The translations under genes were made by a program, and so were the position numbers. A stretch of DNA of 54,853 nucleotides from Planctomycetota bacterium (GTDB lineage Bacteria; Planctomycetota; UBA1135; UBA2386). This document shows, in pieces, positions 24,535-32,951 of this stretch. The stretch covers positions 1-54,853 of the forward strand of contig JALORC010000037.1 of NCBI GenBank assembly GCA_025459175.1, read 5' to 3'. Under the pieces are notes generated by a model. That model ran no database searches. It saw only the letters and a program-made list of their open reading frames with translations, and was not told where the DNA came from. How positions within the stretch are numbered: position 1 is the stretch's first letter; each line of letters starts with the position of its first letter.

Positions 24535-26604
24535 TCACACCTCGCCGAACCGCCTCGCGAGCTGTTGGATCCAGGCCGAGAACCCGACCGCCGGTGCTCC
24601 ACCGCACCAGGTCTCGGACACCAGCTGCTGCCCGACATGTTCGCCCAGGGCGAGATAGGCCTCGAACATGCGATCGTCGAACGCCTGCTGGTAGACGGTG
24701 CTGTGGTGCGGGAACTCGGGGTGGTCGGCGCGGTAGGCGCGCAGATACTGCGGCTCGTCGCCGGTCAGCGACAGCTTGACGTACACCAGCACCCCTCGAC
24801 AGGCTGGCTGCGGATCCTGTCCGTCGCGTGCCGGTAGCTCCGGATAGGTGATCGGGATGACGGTGAAGTGCGAGTCGGACCGGAGCTCGTTCTTGTCGTC
24901 GGTGCCCGGGTGCAGCCCGGTGACATCGATGTCCATCAGGATGCCCTGCTCGACGCGCACCAGGTGCTGCAGCTTCATCAGGCCGGCGAACGTCATCTTC
25001 GGATCCTCCTCGCCGTCGATCGCGAGGATGCAGCCGCAGCGGCGGCGCAGCAGCTGGTACAGGCCCAGGTTCTCGATGTGGCCGCCGTCGGACACGAACG
25101 CGCTGCCGCGGTGGGCCGCGCTGCTGCCGATCAGCGACTTGACACGTTCCCACCAGCTCGCGGCGCGGGTGCTGCCGGTCGAGTGATCGACCCACCGGCC
25201 CAGATCCGCGCCGGCGGCGCCGGCGATGCGCAGCAGCCACGAACCGGTGTCCTCGCTGGTGGTCGGCGCGCACGCGGCCGCCGAGAGCGCCATCGCCGCA
25301 TCGATCTCCATCGACTGGTCCGGGGCGTAGCCGAGCAGGCGCGACTCCGCGCCGGCGCGACTCACCGTGTAGAAATCGCAGCTGCGGCCGCGCAGGGCCA
25401 CGCGCAGTCGTTCGTCGGCATTGGTGGCGTTGAGGGCCATGTTCCACAGCTGCACCGGGGCCGCGGCCTTCAAGTTGCTGATCGCGATCGGTTGCTGGCT
25501 GGTCCGGCCGACCAGGATCGGATCGAAGTTGCCGTCGCGCTGCTGTCGTTCCAGGATCCAGCCCTCGCCGAGACGCTTGCGGTATTCGTTGGCAGCGCCA
25601 CCGCCGACGCCGATCACGCCACCGGCCAGCGAAGCGATGAACGACAGGTCGGGCTTCATCACGTCGCCGCGCCCGCGCAGCCAGGCGATCACATCGGCGC
25701 CGAGGTCCTGGTCCTGGTCGCGGCCGAGCGGGCCGCGGGTCGGGTTGCTGCAGACGATGCCGTTCTCGTACGCCATCGTGATCAGCGTGCCGAGGTAGCC
25801 GCCACCGCTGACCGTCGACAGGTAGTCGACGCCGAGGATGTCGATGTGCAGCGCGAGCTGGCGCAGCACGCCGAGCGAGAAGGTCGCGGACCGGATGCCG
25901 CCGCCCGACAGCGCGATGCCGCACAGCACGTCCTGCTCACGTCCGGTCTGCAGGCGCCAGTCACGGATGAGCTTGCGCTCGGCTTCGACGATCCGCGCGA
26001 AGTCCACGGCGAACGGCGTCGGGGCTGCCATGCCGTCGCGCGGGCACGGGGTGGTCGCCATCTCGAGCCCGGGCGCCTGGGGAGGTTCTGGCAGGCGCCT
26101 TGGCCCGCTGCCGATCGGCGCCTCGGTCGCGAGTTCGCGCAGCAGCCAGGCCCAGGCCAGCAGCGCCTGCCGCAGGCGTTCGAGTTCGGCGCGGAACCGG
26201 CGGGCAACGTCCTCGACGGCCAGCAGCCCCTTCTCCTTGGTGCGATGCCAGCGCGCCGTGAAGGGCCGCACGTCGCGGTTGAGCAGCCACCAGATGACAT
26301 CGGCGGTCTGGTGGCACTTCGGGCCGGCGCTCTGCACCTGATCGCGGGCGAACTTGAACAGGTCGTAGACGCTGGTCAGCGCCGTGGCTTCGTCGCCGGA
26401 CCGGAACCCGAGCTTCTGGGTGGTGATCCGGCTGTGCAGTTGCCAGACGAACGCATAGGCGAGCCCGGCGCCGATCGGATCGGGGCGGACGTTCGCGGGT
26501 TGCGGGGTGTCGTGCGCGAGTTCGGGGCGGCGATGGCCCCAGATGTCTTGCGTGCCGAAGAACCAGGAGTAGGGGGTGTCGTCGAGCCAGGGAGTGGCGG
26601 TCAT
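24535..26604 (-). CDS. patatin-like phospholipase with long N-terminal region
   Basis: This 689-residue protein has a patatin / cytosolic PLA2-like acyl hydrolase domain. The oxyanion loop is SGGGIRSAT (233-241), the nucleophile is Ser266 in TVSGGG, and the Asp of the dyad is in SDGGHIENLG near residue 505. It should cleave ester bonds in lipids. Residues 1-220 form a largely helical region without a recognised family. There is no signal peptide, so it is probably cytoplasmic or delivered otherwise. The frame is open upstream of 26604, but that part reads as noise. TACCAT at 26644-26649 (minus strand) is a possible -10. Confidence 0.85.
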   Translation of the reverse strand: MTATPWLDDTPYSWFFGTQDIWGHRRPELAHDTPQPANVRPDPIGAGLAYAFVWQLHSRITTQKLGFRSGDEATALTSVYDLFKFARDQVQSAGPKCHQTADVIWWLLNRDVRPFTARWHRTKEKGLLAVEDVARRFRAELERLRQALLAWAWLLRELATEAPIGSGPRRLPEPPQAPGLEMATTPCPRDGMAAPTPFAVDFARIVEAERKLIRDWRLQTGREQDVLCGIALSGGGIRSATFSLGVLRQLALHIDILGVDYLSTVSGGGYLGTLITMAYENGIVCSNPTRGPLGRDQDQDLGADVIAWLRGRGDVMKPDLSFIASLAGGVIGVGGGAANEYRKRLGEGWILERQQRDGNFDPILVGRTSQQPIAISNLKAAAPVQLWNMALNATNADERLRVALRGRSCDFYTVSRAGAESRLLGYAPDQSMEIDAAMALSAAACAPTTSEDTGSWLLRIAGAAGADLGRWVDHSTGSTRAASWWERVKSLIGSSAAHRGSAFVSDGGHIENLGLYQLLRRRCGCILAIDGEEDPKMTFAGLMKLQHLVRVEQGILMDIDVTGLHPGTDDKNELRSDSHFTVIPITYPELPARDGQDPQPACRGVLVYVKLSLTGDEPQYLRAYRADHPEFPHHSTVYQQAFDDRMFEAYLALGEHVGQQLVSETWCGGAPAVGFSAWIQQLARRFGEV

Positions 26605-26848
26605 GGGTCGATCTCTCGTTGGTGGCGGCGATGCCGCGGCGGGATGGTAGCCAGGGGGATGGCATTCCGACGGGCGACTCGGTGAAGTTGGCGGCGGCCG
26701 GGCGACGCGGATCGGCCGGGCGAGAGTTTCGGATTTCTCACCGGCACCACCGGTCGCCACCGCTGGTGCCAGGAATCCGCGAAGACCGCGAGTCGTGACA
26801 CGCGTTGCGCGACTTCGTCCGAGTGCGGCGCTCCACGAAGAGGATTGC

Positions 26849-29122
26849 ATGTCGTCGATGGCTCGCGTGTGCTGGTCGTTGGTGCTGTTGCTGACCCCGA
26901 TGCTCGCGCAGGTGGTCCCTCCTGCCGACCCGTTGGGCACCCTCGCCGCGCTGCCGGTCGCGCCCGCCGTCAGCAATGGCCAGCGCATCGTCGTGCAGGA
27001 GGCCGACGGCAGCCCGGCGGCGGCCGCGATCGTCGTGTTCGCCACCGAGGACGCCGCCGAAGCTGCCGACCGCGCCGCCGCCGCCGCGGGGTGGTTCCTC
27101 GGCGACGAGCCGCGCATGCAGGCGCATCGCCTCGCCGGTGGCAGTCGCTACCGGCTCGACGAGCGCGGCGCGGTGCGGGTGCCGGCGCTGTCGGGGCGGG
27201 TGCTGGCGATGCACGACGGTCGCTTCGCCACTGCGAGGGTGCCGCACGATGCCAGCGGCACCGCACCGCGCCTGTTGCTGAAGCTCGCCCCCGTGCGCGA
27301 GTTCGAGGCGCAGGTCGTCGACGCCGAAGGGGCACCGGCCGCGCAGGTGCTGCTCGCGGCGGCATACTCGCCCGGTGGCGCGGTAACCCTCGCCAACCGG
27401 ACCGATGCCGCCGGTCGGGCCCGCTTCCGCATGTTCTCCGAACTGCCAAAGACCGCGGTGGTGCAGCTCCAGGTGCCGACCCGCCAGCCGGTGGCGGTGG
27501 CGTTGCCGCGCGAGGCGCCGGCCGTGGTGCGGCTGCAGTTGCCGGTCGTGGTGCCGCTGACGGTGCGCATCGGCGGCGGACTGCTGCCCGGCAGCGAAGT
27601 GAAGTGGTTCTACCAGCAAACGGGCGGTCGGCAGTTCGCTGCCCGACCCGCGATCGGCACCGAGGCGGTGTTCCCGTATCTGGAGCCGGGGGTCGAAGGC
27701 AACCTGCAGGTGTGGATCGATGGCCAGCTGTCCGTCGTGCCGTTGCCGCCGATCGCGGCGTCGCCGGCGCCGTTCGAGTGGCAGCCGGCGCCGAAGCCCG
27801 GGCGCGTGGTGCTGCGCTTGCTCGACCCGAAGGGGGCGCCGTTGCTGCGCGCGCAGCTGGAGTGTCGGTGGGAGTGGAAGACCGGCGGCGCCATCCATCG
27901 CGCGGTCAGCAACGCCGCCGGCTGGGTCGAAGTGCAACCGCCCACGAATGTGAAGAACAAGGCGCAGCTGCAGCTGCTCGCGCCGGCCGCCGACGGGCTG
28001 CCTCCGTCTGCGTGCCGCATCGACTACCGGCGTCACGGCGACCAGACGGTGCAACTCGGCGATGTGCAGCTCGCCGAACAGCCGGTCGCGATCGCCGGCG
28101 TCTTCGTCGACGCAGCGGGTCAGCCGGTGCCGCACGTGAGGTTCCGGGCCGAGCACACGTCGTTCACGACGGCTGCCGATGGCTCGTTCGAAATGCGGCT
28201 GCCGGAGCCGGTCCCTGCCGAGCTGCGGTTGCATCTCGCCACGCAGCACTGGTACTTCCACGATCCGGTCGCGCGCTCGCGGTCGTTCCCCGCCGGCGCC
28301 AGGCAGCGGGTCGTGCTCGAGCCGGCGGGCCGGGTGCGGTTCGCCGCCGCGGGCATCCCGAGGGGCGCCTGGTCCGACTTCGAGTTCCGGCTCGAACCGG
28401 CCGGTGGTGGCGGCGAGCCGCTGACGGTCGATCTGCAGCTGTACGACCAGGAGTGGTTGCTGCCCGGAGGGCACTGGAACCTCGTCGTGCTGCATACCGA
28501 ACAGGAGGTGCACCGTATTGCCGACCTGCGCATCGCACCCGGCATCGAAAACCACGACCCGCGCTGCATGGAGTTCGATTGGCGTGCGTTCGCCGCGCTG
28601 GTGACGATCCGGGTCGAGGACCAGGCTGGCCGGCCGAGCGATACGGCCATGGTCCGCCATCAGTTCGGCGACCGTCCTGAGATCGTCAACAGTCGCGGCA
28701 CCAACCGCGGCCTCTCCCACGGCGTGGTGCCGAAGGACGGAGGCACGATCAGCGTGCGACCGATGGACGAGACGTTGCCGGAGATCGAACTCGGGCGGAT
28801 CACCGGCGAACACGTGGTGCGGCTCGGCAGCGGGCCGCGACTGCGCGTCGAGTTGTCGACGCCGCCGCGGTTGCCGCCCGGCGGCGAGCTGCTGCTGCTG
28901 CCGAACGAAGGTGCCGAGGCGGTGCCCTTCTCGGCCGCGGGCGCGGCCCAGGTGTGGCTCGCCGCGAACGCGGGCTGTGCGCCGCGGATCGTGGTGCGCG
29001 TGGCATCGCGGCAGCAGGTGGTGTGGCAGGCCGAGAACTGCCAGGTCGCGGCGGGTGGCCGCGTGCTGCCGGTCGACGGTGCGGTGGTGCAGCGCGCGAT
29101 CGATCTGCTGTTCCCGCAGTGA
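26849..29122 (+). CDS. large secreted carboxypeptidase-regulatory-like protein
   Basis: This 757-residue protein has a signal peptide (about residues 1-21, ending MLAQ). It consists of many beta-sandwich stretches, several of the carboxypeptidase regulatory-like type, for example FEAQVVDAEGAPAAQVLLAA, VLRLLDPKGAPLLRAQL and IAGVFVDAAGQPVPHVRF. No catalytic motif was seen. It resembles the protein at 271-1929 in make-up. GAAGAGGA lies just before the ATG at 26849, which fixes the start. It stands alone between divergent and convergent neighbours. The likely role is extracellular binding or structure. Confidence 0.8.
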   Translation: MSSMARVCWSLVLLLTPMLAQVVPPADPLGTLAALPVAPAVSNGQRIVVQEADGSPAAAAIVVFATEDAAEAADRAAAAAGWFLGDEPRMQAHRLAGGSRYRLDERGAVRVPALSGRVLAMHDGRFATARVPHDASGTAPRLLLKLAPVREFEAQVVDAEGAPAAQVLLAAAYSPGGAVTLANRTDAAGRARFRMFSELPKTAVVQLQVPTRQPVAVALPREAPAVVRLQLPVVVPLTVRIGGGLLPGSEVKWFYQQTGGRQFAARPAIGTEAVFPYLEPGVEGNLQVWIDGQLSVVPLPPIAASPAPFEWQPAPKPGRVVLRLLDPKGAPLLRAQLECRWEWKTGGAIHRAVSNAAGWVEVQPPTNVKNKAQLQLLAPAADGLPPSACRIDYRRHGDQTVQLGDVQLAEQPVAIAGVFVDAAGQPVPHVRFRAEHTSFTTAADGSFEMRLPEPVPAELRLHLATQHWYFHDPVARSRSFPAGARQRVVLEPAGRVRFAAAGIPRGAWSDFEFRLEPAGGGGEPLTVDLQLYDQEWLLPGGHWNLVVLHTEQEVHRIADLRIAPGIENHDPRCMEFDWRAFAALVTIRVEDQAGRPSDTAMVRHQFGDRPEIVNSRGTNRGLSHGVVPKDGGTISVRPMDETLPEIELGRITGEHVVRLGSGPRLRVELSTPPRLPPGGELLLLPNEGAEAVPFSAAGAAQVWLAANAGCAPRIVVRVASRQQVVWQAENCQVAAGGRVLPVDGAVVQRAIDLLFPQ

Positions 29123-29211
29123 GCTCGTGGCCCGCGGCGCGCGTTCGTGGCTTCGCCCCGCGCCAGCGCCGACCCTCTGCGTCGAGCGGATCGGGTCTGC
29201 AAGCTGCGCGC

Positions 29212-29430
29212 ATGCGAACGTGGTCGTGCGCCGTCGTCGTCCTGCTGAGCTCCGTGTTCGCCAGCGCCCAGGCCCCCGGCGTGCCGATCCACGAGGTGCC
29301 GCTGCCCGACCAGGACCCGGCCGAGGATCGTGTGCTGATCGCCGAGCGCTACTTGCCGCGCAGCAGCCAGACGAAGCCGGTCGACTCTTCCTTGGCGAAC
29401 GCCTCGCGCTCCTTCTCGAGCGCGTCGTAG
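29212..29430 (+). pseudogene. possible 5' remnant of a secreted-protein gene
   Basis: From the ATG at 29212 the frame gives a good signal peptide (CAVVVLLSSVFASAQA) and about 25 residues of well-biased sequence ending RVLIAERYL. It then runs into the 3' end of the oppositely oriented FG-GAP gene, where the reading looks antisense, and stops at 29428-29430. The coding character ends close to 29349, the neighbour's stop codon. It is best read as a gene truncated by rearrangement; a real short exported peptide is less likely. Confidence 0.35.
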
Positions 29431-30551
29431 GCCTGCTGCCACTTCTCCTGGCCGTCCTCGCTGTCGGGCTGCGGCTGCTGGAGGAACTCGCTCTGCTTCT
29501 TCTGCCAGGCCGCGTACTTCTCGCGCCCGGTCTTCTCGTCGACGCCCTCGGCCAGGTGGATCAGCCGCACGGTGTCGCCGACCAGCAGGTCGAGCTTCTT
29601 GTCACCGTCGACATCGGCGAGCCAGACGCGGGTGTCGCTCTGCGGGGTCACGATGTGGGCATCGCCGAACTGCACGGCGCCGTCGTCCGTGCCGTGGTGG
29701 CCGTGCGGCTCGAGCAGCGTCACCCTGGCGCCGAACTTCGGTGCGGTCTTGCTGCCGAGGTTGGGGAACAGGAACACGCCGCCCTGCGCCGAGCCGCTGA
29801 ACAGGTCGAGATCGCCGTCGCCGTCGTGATCGACGAAGAACGGATCGCCGTGGGCGTCGACCTGCAGGCGGTTGCCGTCGGCCTCCAGCCATTCGGCCTT
29901 CGGTGCGAACTTGCCGCCGCCTTCGCCGCGGAACCACGCGAACGTGCCGGAGAAGTTGCCGGCCACGATGTCGAGCTTGCCGTCGCCGTCGAGGTCGACC
30001 GCGGTCGGGCGCGTGCAGATGCGGTCGGTCACGTCATCGTCGCCGCCGTCGTCGCCACCACTGCCGCTGCGCGGCAGGATCAGCGGCTGGCCGTCGCTGC
30101 CGTTCAGCGCCTCAGGCTTCTTCCAGGTGCCGCCCTTCTGGCCCCACAGGACCTGGAACAGTCCCGCCATGTCCTCGTCCTGACGCGAGTACGAGCCGCT
30201 CAGGATGTCGATGTTGCCGTCGCCGTTGAGCTCCACGAACTGTGGAGTCGAGGACGTGCATCACCAGACGCCGGGGACTTCGGCATTCGCACCCTCGGCC
30301 TGCAGCCAGGTGCGCGCGGCGAGCTTGCCGGCGCCGACGTTCTTGTAGACCGCGATCTTGCCGTCGCGGAACTGACCGACGACGAGGTCGGGCTTGCCGT
30401 CGCCGTCGGCGTCCTGCCAGCACGGGGCGGCATAGCCGGGAGCTTCGACCTGGATGGTGGAATCGCCCGCACGCATGCGGACGGGGGCCTCGAACTGCGG
30501 CCCCTGCGGTGCAGCCAACAGCAGCGGCACGAACAGAGTGATGGTGAGCAT
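29349..30551 (-). CDS. secreted FG-GAP/VCBS protein with in-frame UGA (candidate selenoprotein)
   Basis: Read through one TGA, this is a 400-residue exported FG-GAP propeller protein. It has a signal peptide (residues 1-14 or so), a first repeat DADGDGKPDLVVG at 48-60, then Trp96-UGA97-Cys98, then repeats LNGDGNIDILSG, LDGDGKLDIVAG, HDGDGDLDLFSG and VDGDKKLDLLVG, and a Lys/Glu/Gln-rich helical tail. The two halves are in the same frame, so no frameshift is needed. Codon bias and protein features are continuous across the UGA. UGA is a normal stop elsewhere in the window, so general recoding to Trp is excluded. If UGA is not decoded, the gene is a pseudogene giving 96 residues. A GTG at 30236 could start only the C-terminal part. 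Confidence 0.7.
30231..30247 (-). promoter_or_regulatory. SECIS-like hairpin after the UGA
   Basis: In the mRNA, CUCCAC-AGUUC-GUGGAG forms a perfect 6-bp stem and 5-nt loop. Nineteen nt separate the UGA from the loop, and G is the second loop base. The bacterial SECIS model asks for a 16-37 nt distance, a 3-14 nt loop and G in the first two loop positions, all of which are met. Function is inferred. Confidence 0.5.
30261..30263 (-). other. in-frame UGA followed by UGC
   Basis: This TGA is codon 97 of the FG-GAP gene and is directly followed by a Cys codon, giving a possible Sec-Cys pair. It may replace one Cys of a Cys-Cys pair in relatives, which cannot be checked here. Confidence 0.6.
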
Positions 30552-30741
30552 GTGGATCTCCGCGGGCGGCGACGCCGCCGGACCGGGAGGGTAGCGCGGC
30601 CGAGGGGCGGGGACTGCATGGTTGATTTCCTCGGCCATCCAGCGCACCGGCAACGTCGGCACCACCGGGTCGCAGCCTACCCGCGTCGCGGCATTGTCCT
30701 GGGCGCGCCGGTGCCGACCGCGGGGTGCGACCGGCTTCCGC

Positions 30742-32676
30742 TCAACGCAACGTCAGGGTCGCCGGATCCGACAACCACGGCGAGCCTGCGAACGGCAGCA
30801 TCATCTGTTGCGACACCCACTCGGTGCCGCGCAGCGCCTGGATGTCGGGCAACGGCAGCACGATCTCGACGCGCTCCTCGCCGGGTGCCGAGACCTGGAG
30901 CAGTTGGATCGCCGACTGTTGCGGGTCGAACCACAGCGCGCCGAACGGCGGCAGCGCCACCGGCCCCGGCAGGCGGGGCCCGATGCCGAAAGCGGCGACG
31001 ACTCCGTTCGGCAGGCGCACTTGATGGCGCCACGTCGAGCCTGGTCCACTCACCTCTGCCTGGTGGGGGAAGGCGTGGAACGAGTAGAGGTCCGGCAGAC
31101 CGCTGAACGCGAACAGATGGTTCTGCGTGCGCACGATGCCCCCGCCGTCGAGCGCCTGGAACTGCAGTGCCGGCTCGGGCAGTGTGATCGATTCGAGGCG
31201 CGAAGCCCGCGCGCCGTAGCCGACGGCCGTCGTCCCGGCGGCCGCGACGAACCCGCTGCTGTCGTTCGCCGAACGGTTGGGGAGGTCCGTGGTCGTGAGC
31301 CAGCGGTCGGCGCGCTCGTCGAAGACGTGCAGCAGGCCCCCCTGGACGACGTGTCCGTCGAAGGTGCGGGTCATGCCGCTGCCGGTCAGTGGCACGAACG
31401 CGCCGGTGCGCCCCGAGAACGCGGTCACTCCCGTCGTCGTCCGCAGCAGCGCCGTGGTCGGTGTCGTGGTCGGCGGTGACGGCGGCGATTCCGGCAGTAC
31501 GTTGCCGGGCACCGGCACCCACTGGCCGGCGGCACAGGAGTAGATGTGCGGCATCCCGTTGGCGTCGCCGGCGGCCGCGAAGTTCAGACCCTCGTAGCCG
31601 CGCTCGGCGAACTGGCCCAGATCGCACGCGGTCGCCTGCAGCGTGTCGGTGCCGGCGTCGAAGGCCAGCGTCTGGTTGCCGTTCGCGAACAGGCGAACGC
31701 CGCGCGGTGCCGCGCTCGTGTAGCGCGCGATCGAACCGGCGGGCACCGGCACCCACGACACGCCGCGCAGACCGAGGCAAGAGTAGAGCCCGGTCGTGGT
31801 GTCGTAGGCGGTGGCGATCAGGCCGTCGTTCGCCGGCGAGACCGCTGCACCGAGCGTGGTGACCACTCCGCTCAGGCCCGAGAAGGTGATGTCCCATGCG
31901 GTCACGAAGTCGCAGCCGCCCGCGCCACCACCGCCGAGATTGAACAGCGGCGGCTGGGCCGCGATCGGCTGGAACTGCCAGTTCGCCTGCACCCCGGTCC
32001 AGGTCGCCAGGTACTGCGACTGGTCCGCTCGCACCAACAGCAGGATGCCGGTCGAGGCGGAGATCGAACCGCTCGCCACTCGTTCCGACGGCGCTGCGGG
32101 CAGGTCGTGCCACTGCCCCGTCATCGCGTCGAACAGCGCGAAGCCGGCGAACGAACTCGAGTTGGAGTTCGGGCCGAACGTGGCGATGCGCTGGCCGATT
32201 TGCGCGTTCCAGTTCGGTGGCATCGGCCGGGAGTGCCAGCGGCCCGTGAAGGCCGAGAACACGTGCACCGTGCCGAGGTGGCGCACGACCGCGATCGAGC
32301 TGCCCCAGTCCACGGTCGTGTTCGGTTGGTTGACGAGCAGCGTCTCGAACACGCCGCGGTAGGCCGAGATCGCCGTCCACCGATCGCTCTCCGGCACCAG
32401 CACGAAGTCCTCGTAGAGGCGCGGTGTGGTGCCGGCGCTCGGTGTGTGCGCGTGCCAGCGCCCGGTCACCGTCGAGTAGACCCGCATGTACTGGCTGTCG
32501 CGGTAGAGAGCCAGCTTGCCGAAGCGGCCGCTCTGCGCGAGCAGCTGCAGCGACCCCGCCGCGGCCGCTCCCGGCGGCGTGAGTTGACGCCATGCGGAAG
32601 GCTGCTGCGCGGTGATGGAGGCCGAGATGCTCAATAGCATCGCGGCAGAGAGAGACGCAGCGCGGGTCGCGATCAT
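30742..32676 (-). CDS. secreted propeller-like protein of unknown function
   Basis: This 644-residue exported protein has a signal peptide (about residues 1-23, ending SITAQ). Repeating blocks with aromatic-rich strands, such as VYSTVTGRWHAH, VFSAFTGRWHSR, LFDAMTGQWHDL and AYDTTTGLYSC, point to a beta-propeller of about six or seven blades related to kelch/galactose-oxidase types. No copper-site residues were recognised. An AGGAG ribosome site 5 nt before the ATG at 32676 fixes the start; the open frame beyond it is not coding. The product is probably extracellular. It diverges from the HEAT-repeat gene. Confidence 0.8.
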   Translation of the reverse strand: MIATRAASLSAAMLLSISASITAQQPSAWRQLTPPGAAAAGSLQLLAQSGRFGKLALYRDSQYMRVYSTVTGRWHAHTPSAGTTPRLYEDFVLVPESDRWTAISAYRGVFETLLVNQPNTTVDWGSSIAVVRHLGTVHVFSAFTGRWHSRPMPPNWNAQIGQRIATFGPNSNSSSFAGFALFDAMTGQWHDLPAAPSERVASGSISASTGILLLVRADQSQYLATWTGVQANWQFQPIAAQPPLFNLGGGGAGGCDFVTAWDITFSGLSGVVTTLGAAVSPANDGLIATAYDTTTGLYSCLGLRGVSWVPVPAGSIARYTSAAPRGVRLFANGNQTLAFDAGTDTLQATACDLGQFAERGYEGLNFAAAGDANGMPHIYSCAAGQWVPVPGNVLPESPPSPPTTTPTTALLRTTTGVTAFSGRTGAFVPLTGSGMTRTFDGHVVQGGLLHVFDERADRWLTTTDLPNRSANDSSGFVAAAGTTAVGYGARASRLESITLPEPALQFQALDGGGIVRTQNHLFAFSGLPDLYSFHAFPHQAEVSGPGSTWRHQVRLPNGVVAAFGIGPRLPGPVALPPFGALWFDPQQSAIQLLQVSAPGEERVEIVLPLPDIQALRGTEWVSQQMMLPFAGSPWLSDPATLTLR

Positions 32677-32951
32677 GGGGACTCCTGGCTCGATCCGGTT
32701 CTTCGCCGGGAGCCGGCATCCTATCCCGCGACGTGTTTGCAGTCGCGGCGCGAGGTCGAACTCGATCGCCCGGGTGCGGTCGACGATGCCACGCAGCGCG
32801 CGCACCGTTCGTGCAGCCGCGGTCCTGGTCACGCCGGCGGCCGCGCTGGATACTCGGCGCCGCCCGGAAGGTGGGCTGGGGGCGATCCGTCGCACTGGCC
32901 TTTCGCCTCTGCCGCTCGCCCGCCACGAACGTCGACCGTACTGGAGCACTC

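Noticed and set aside
30261..30263. UGA read as Trp through an altered genetic code
   Set aside because: TGA ends many intact genes in the window, including coupled ATGA and GTGA overlaps, so it is a normal stop here.
29349..30665. Frameshifted FG-GAP gene
   Set aside because: The upstream and downstream parts are in the same frame (the distance is a multiple of three), so a single UGA, not an indel, separates them.
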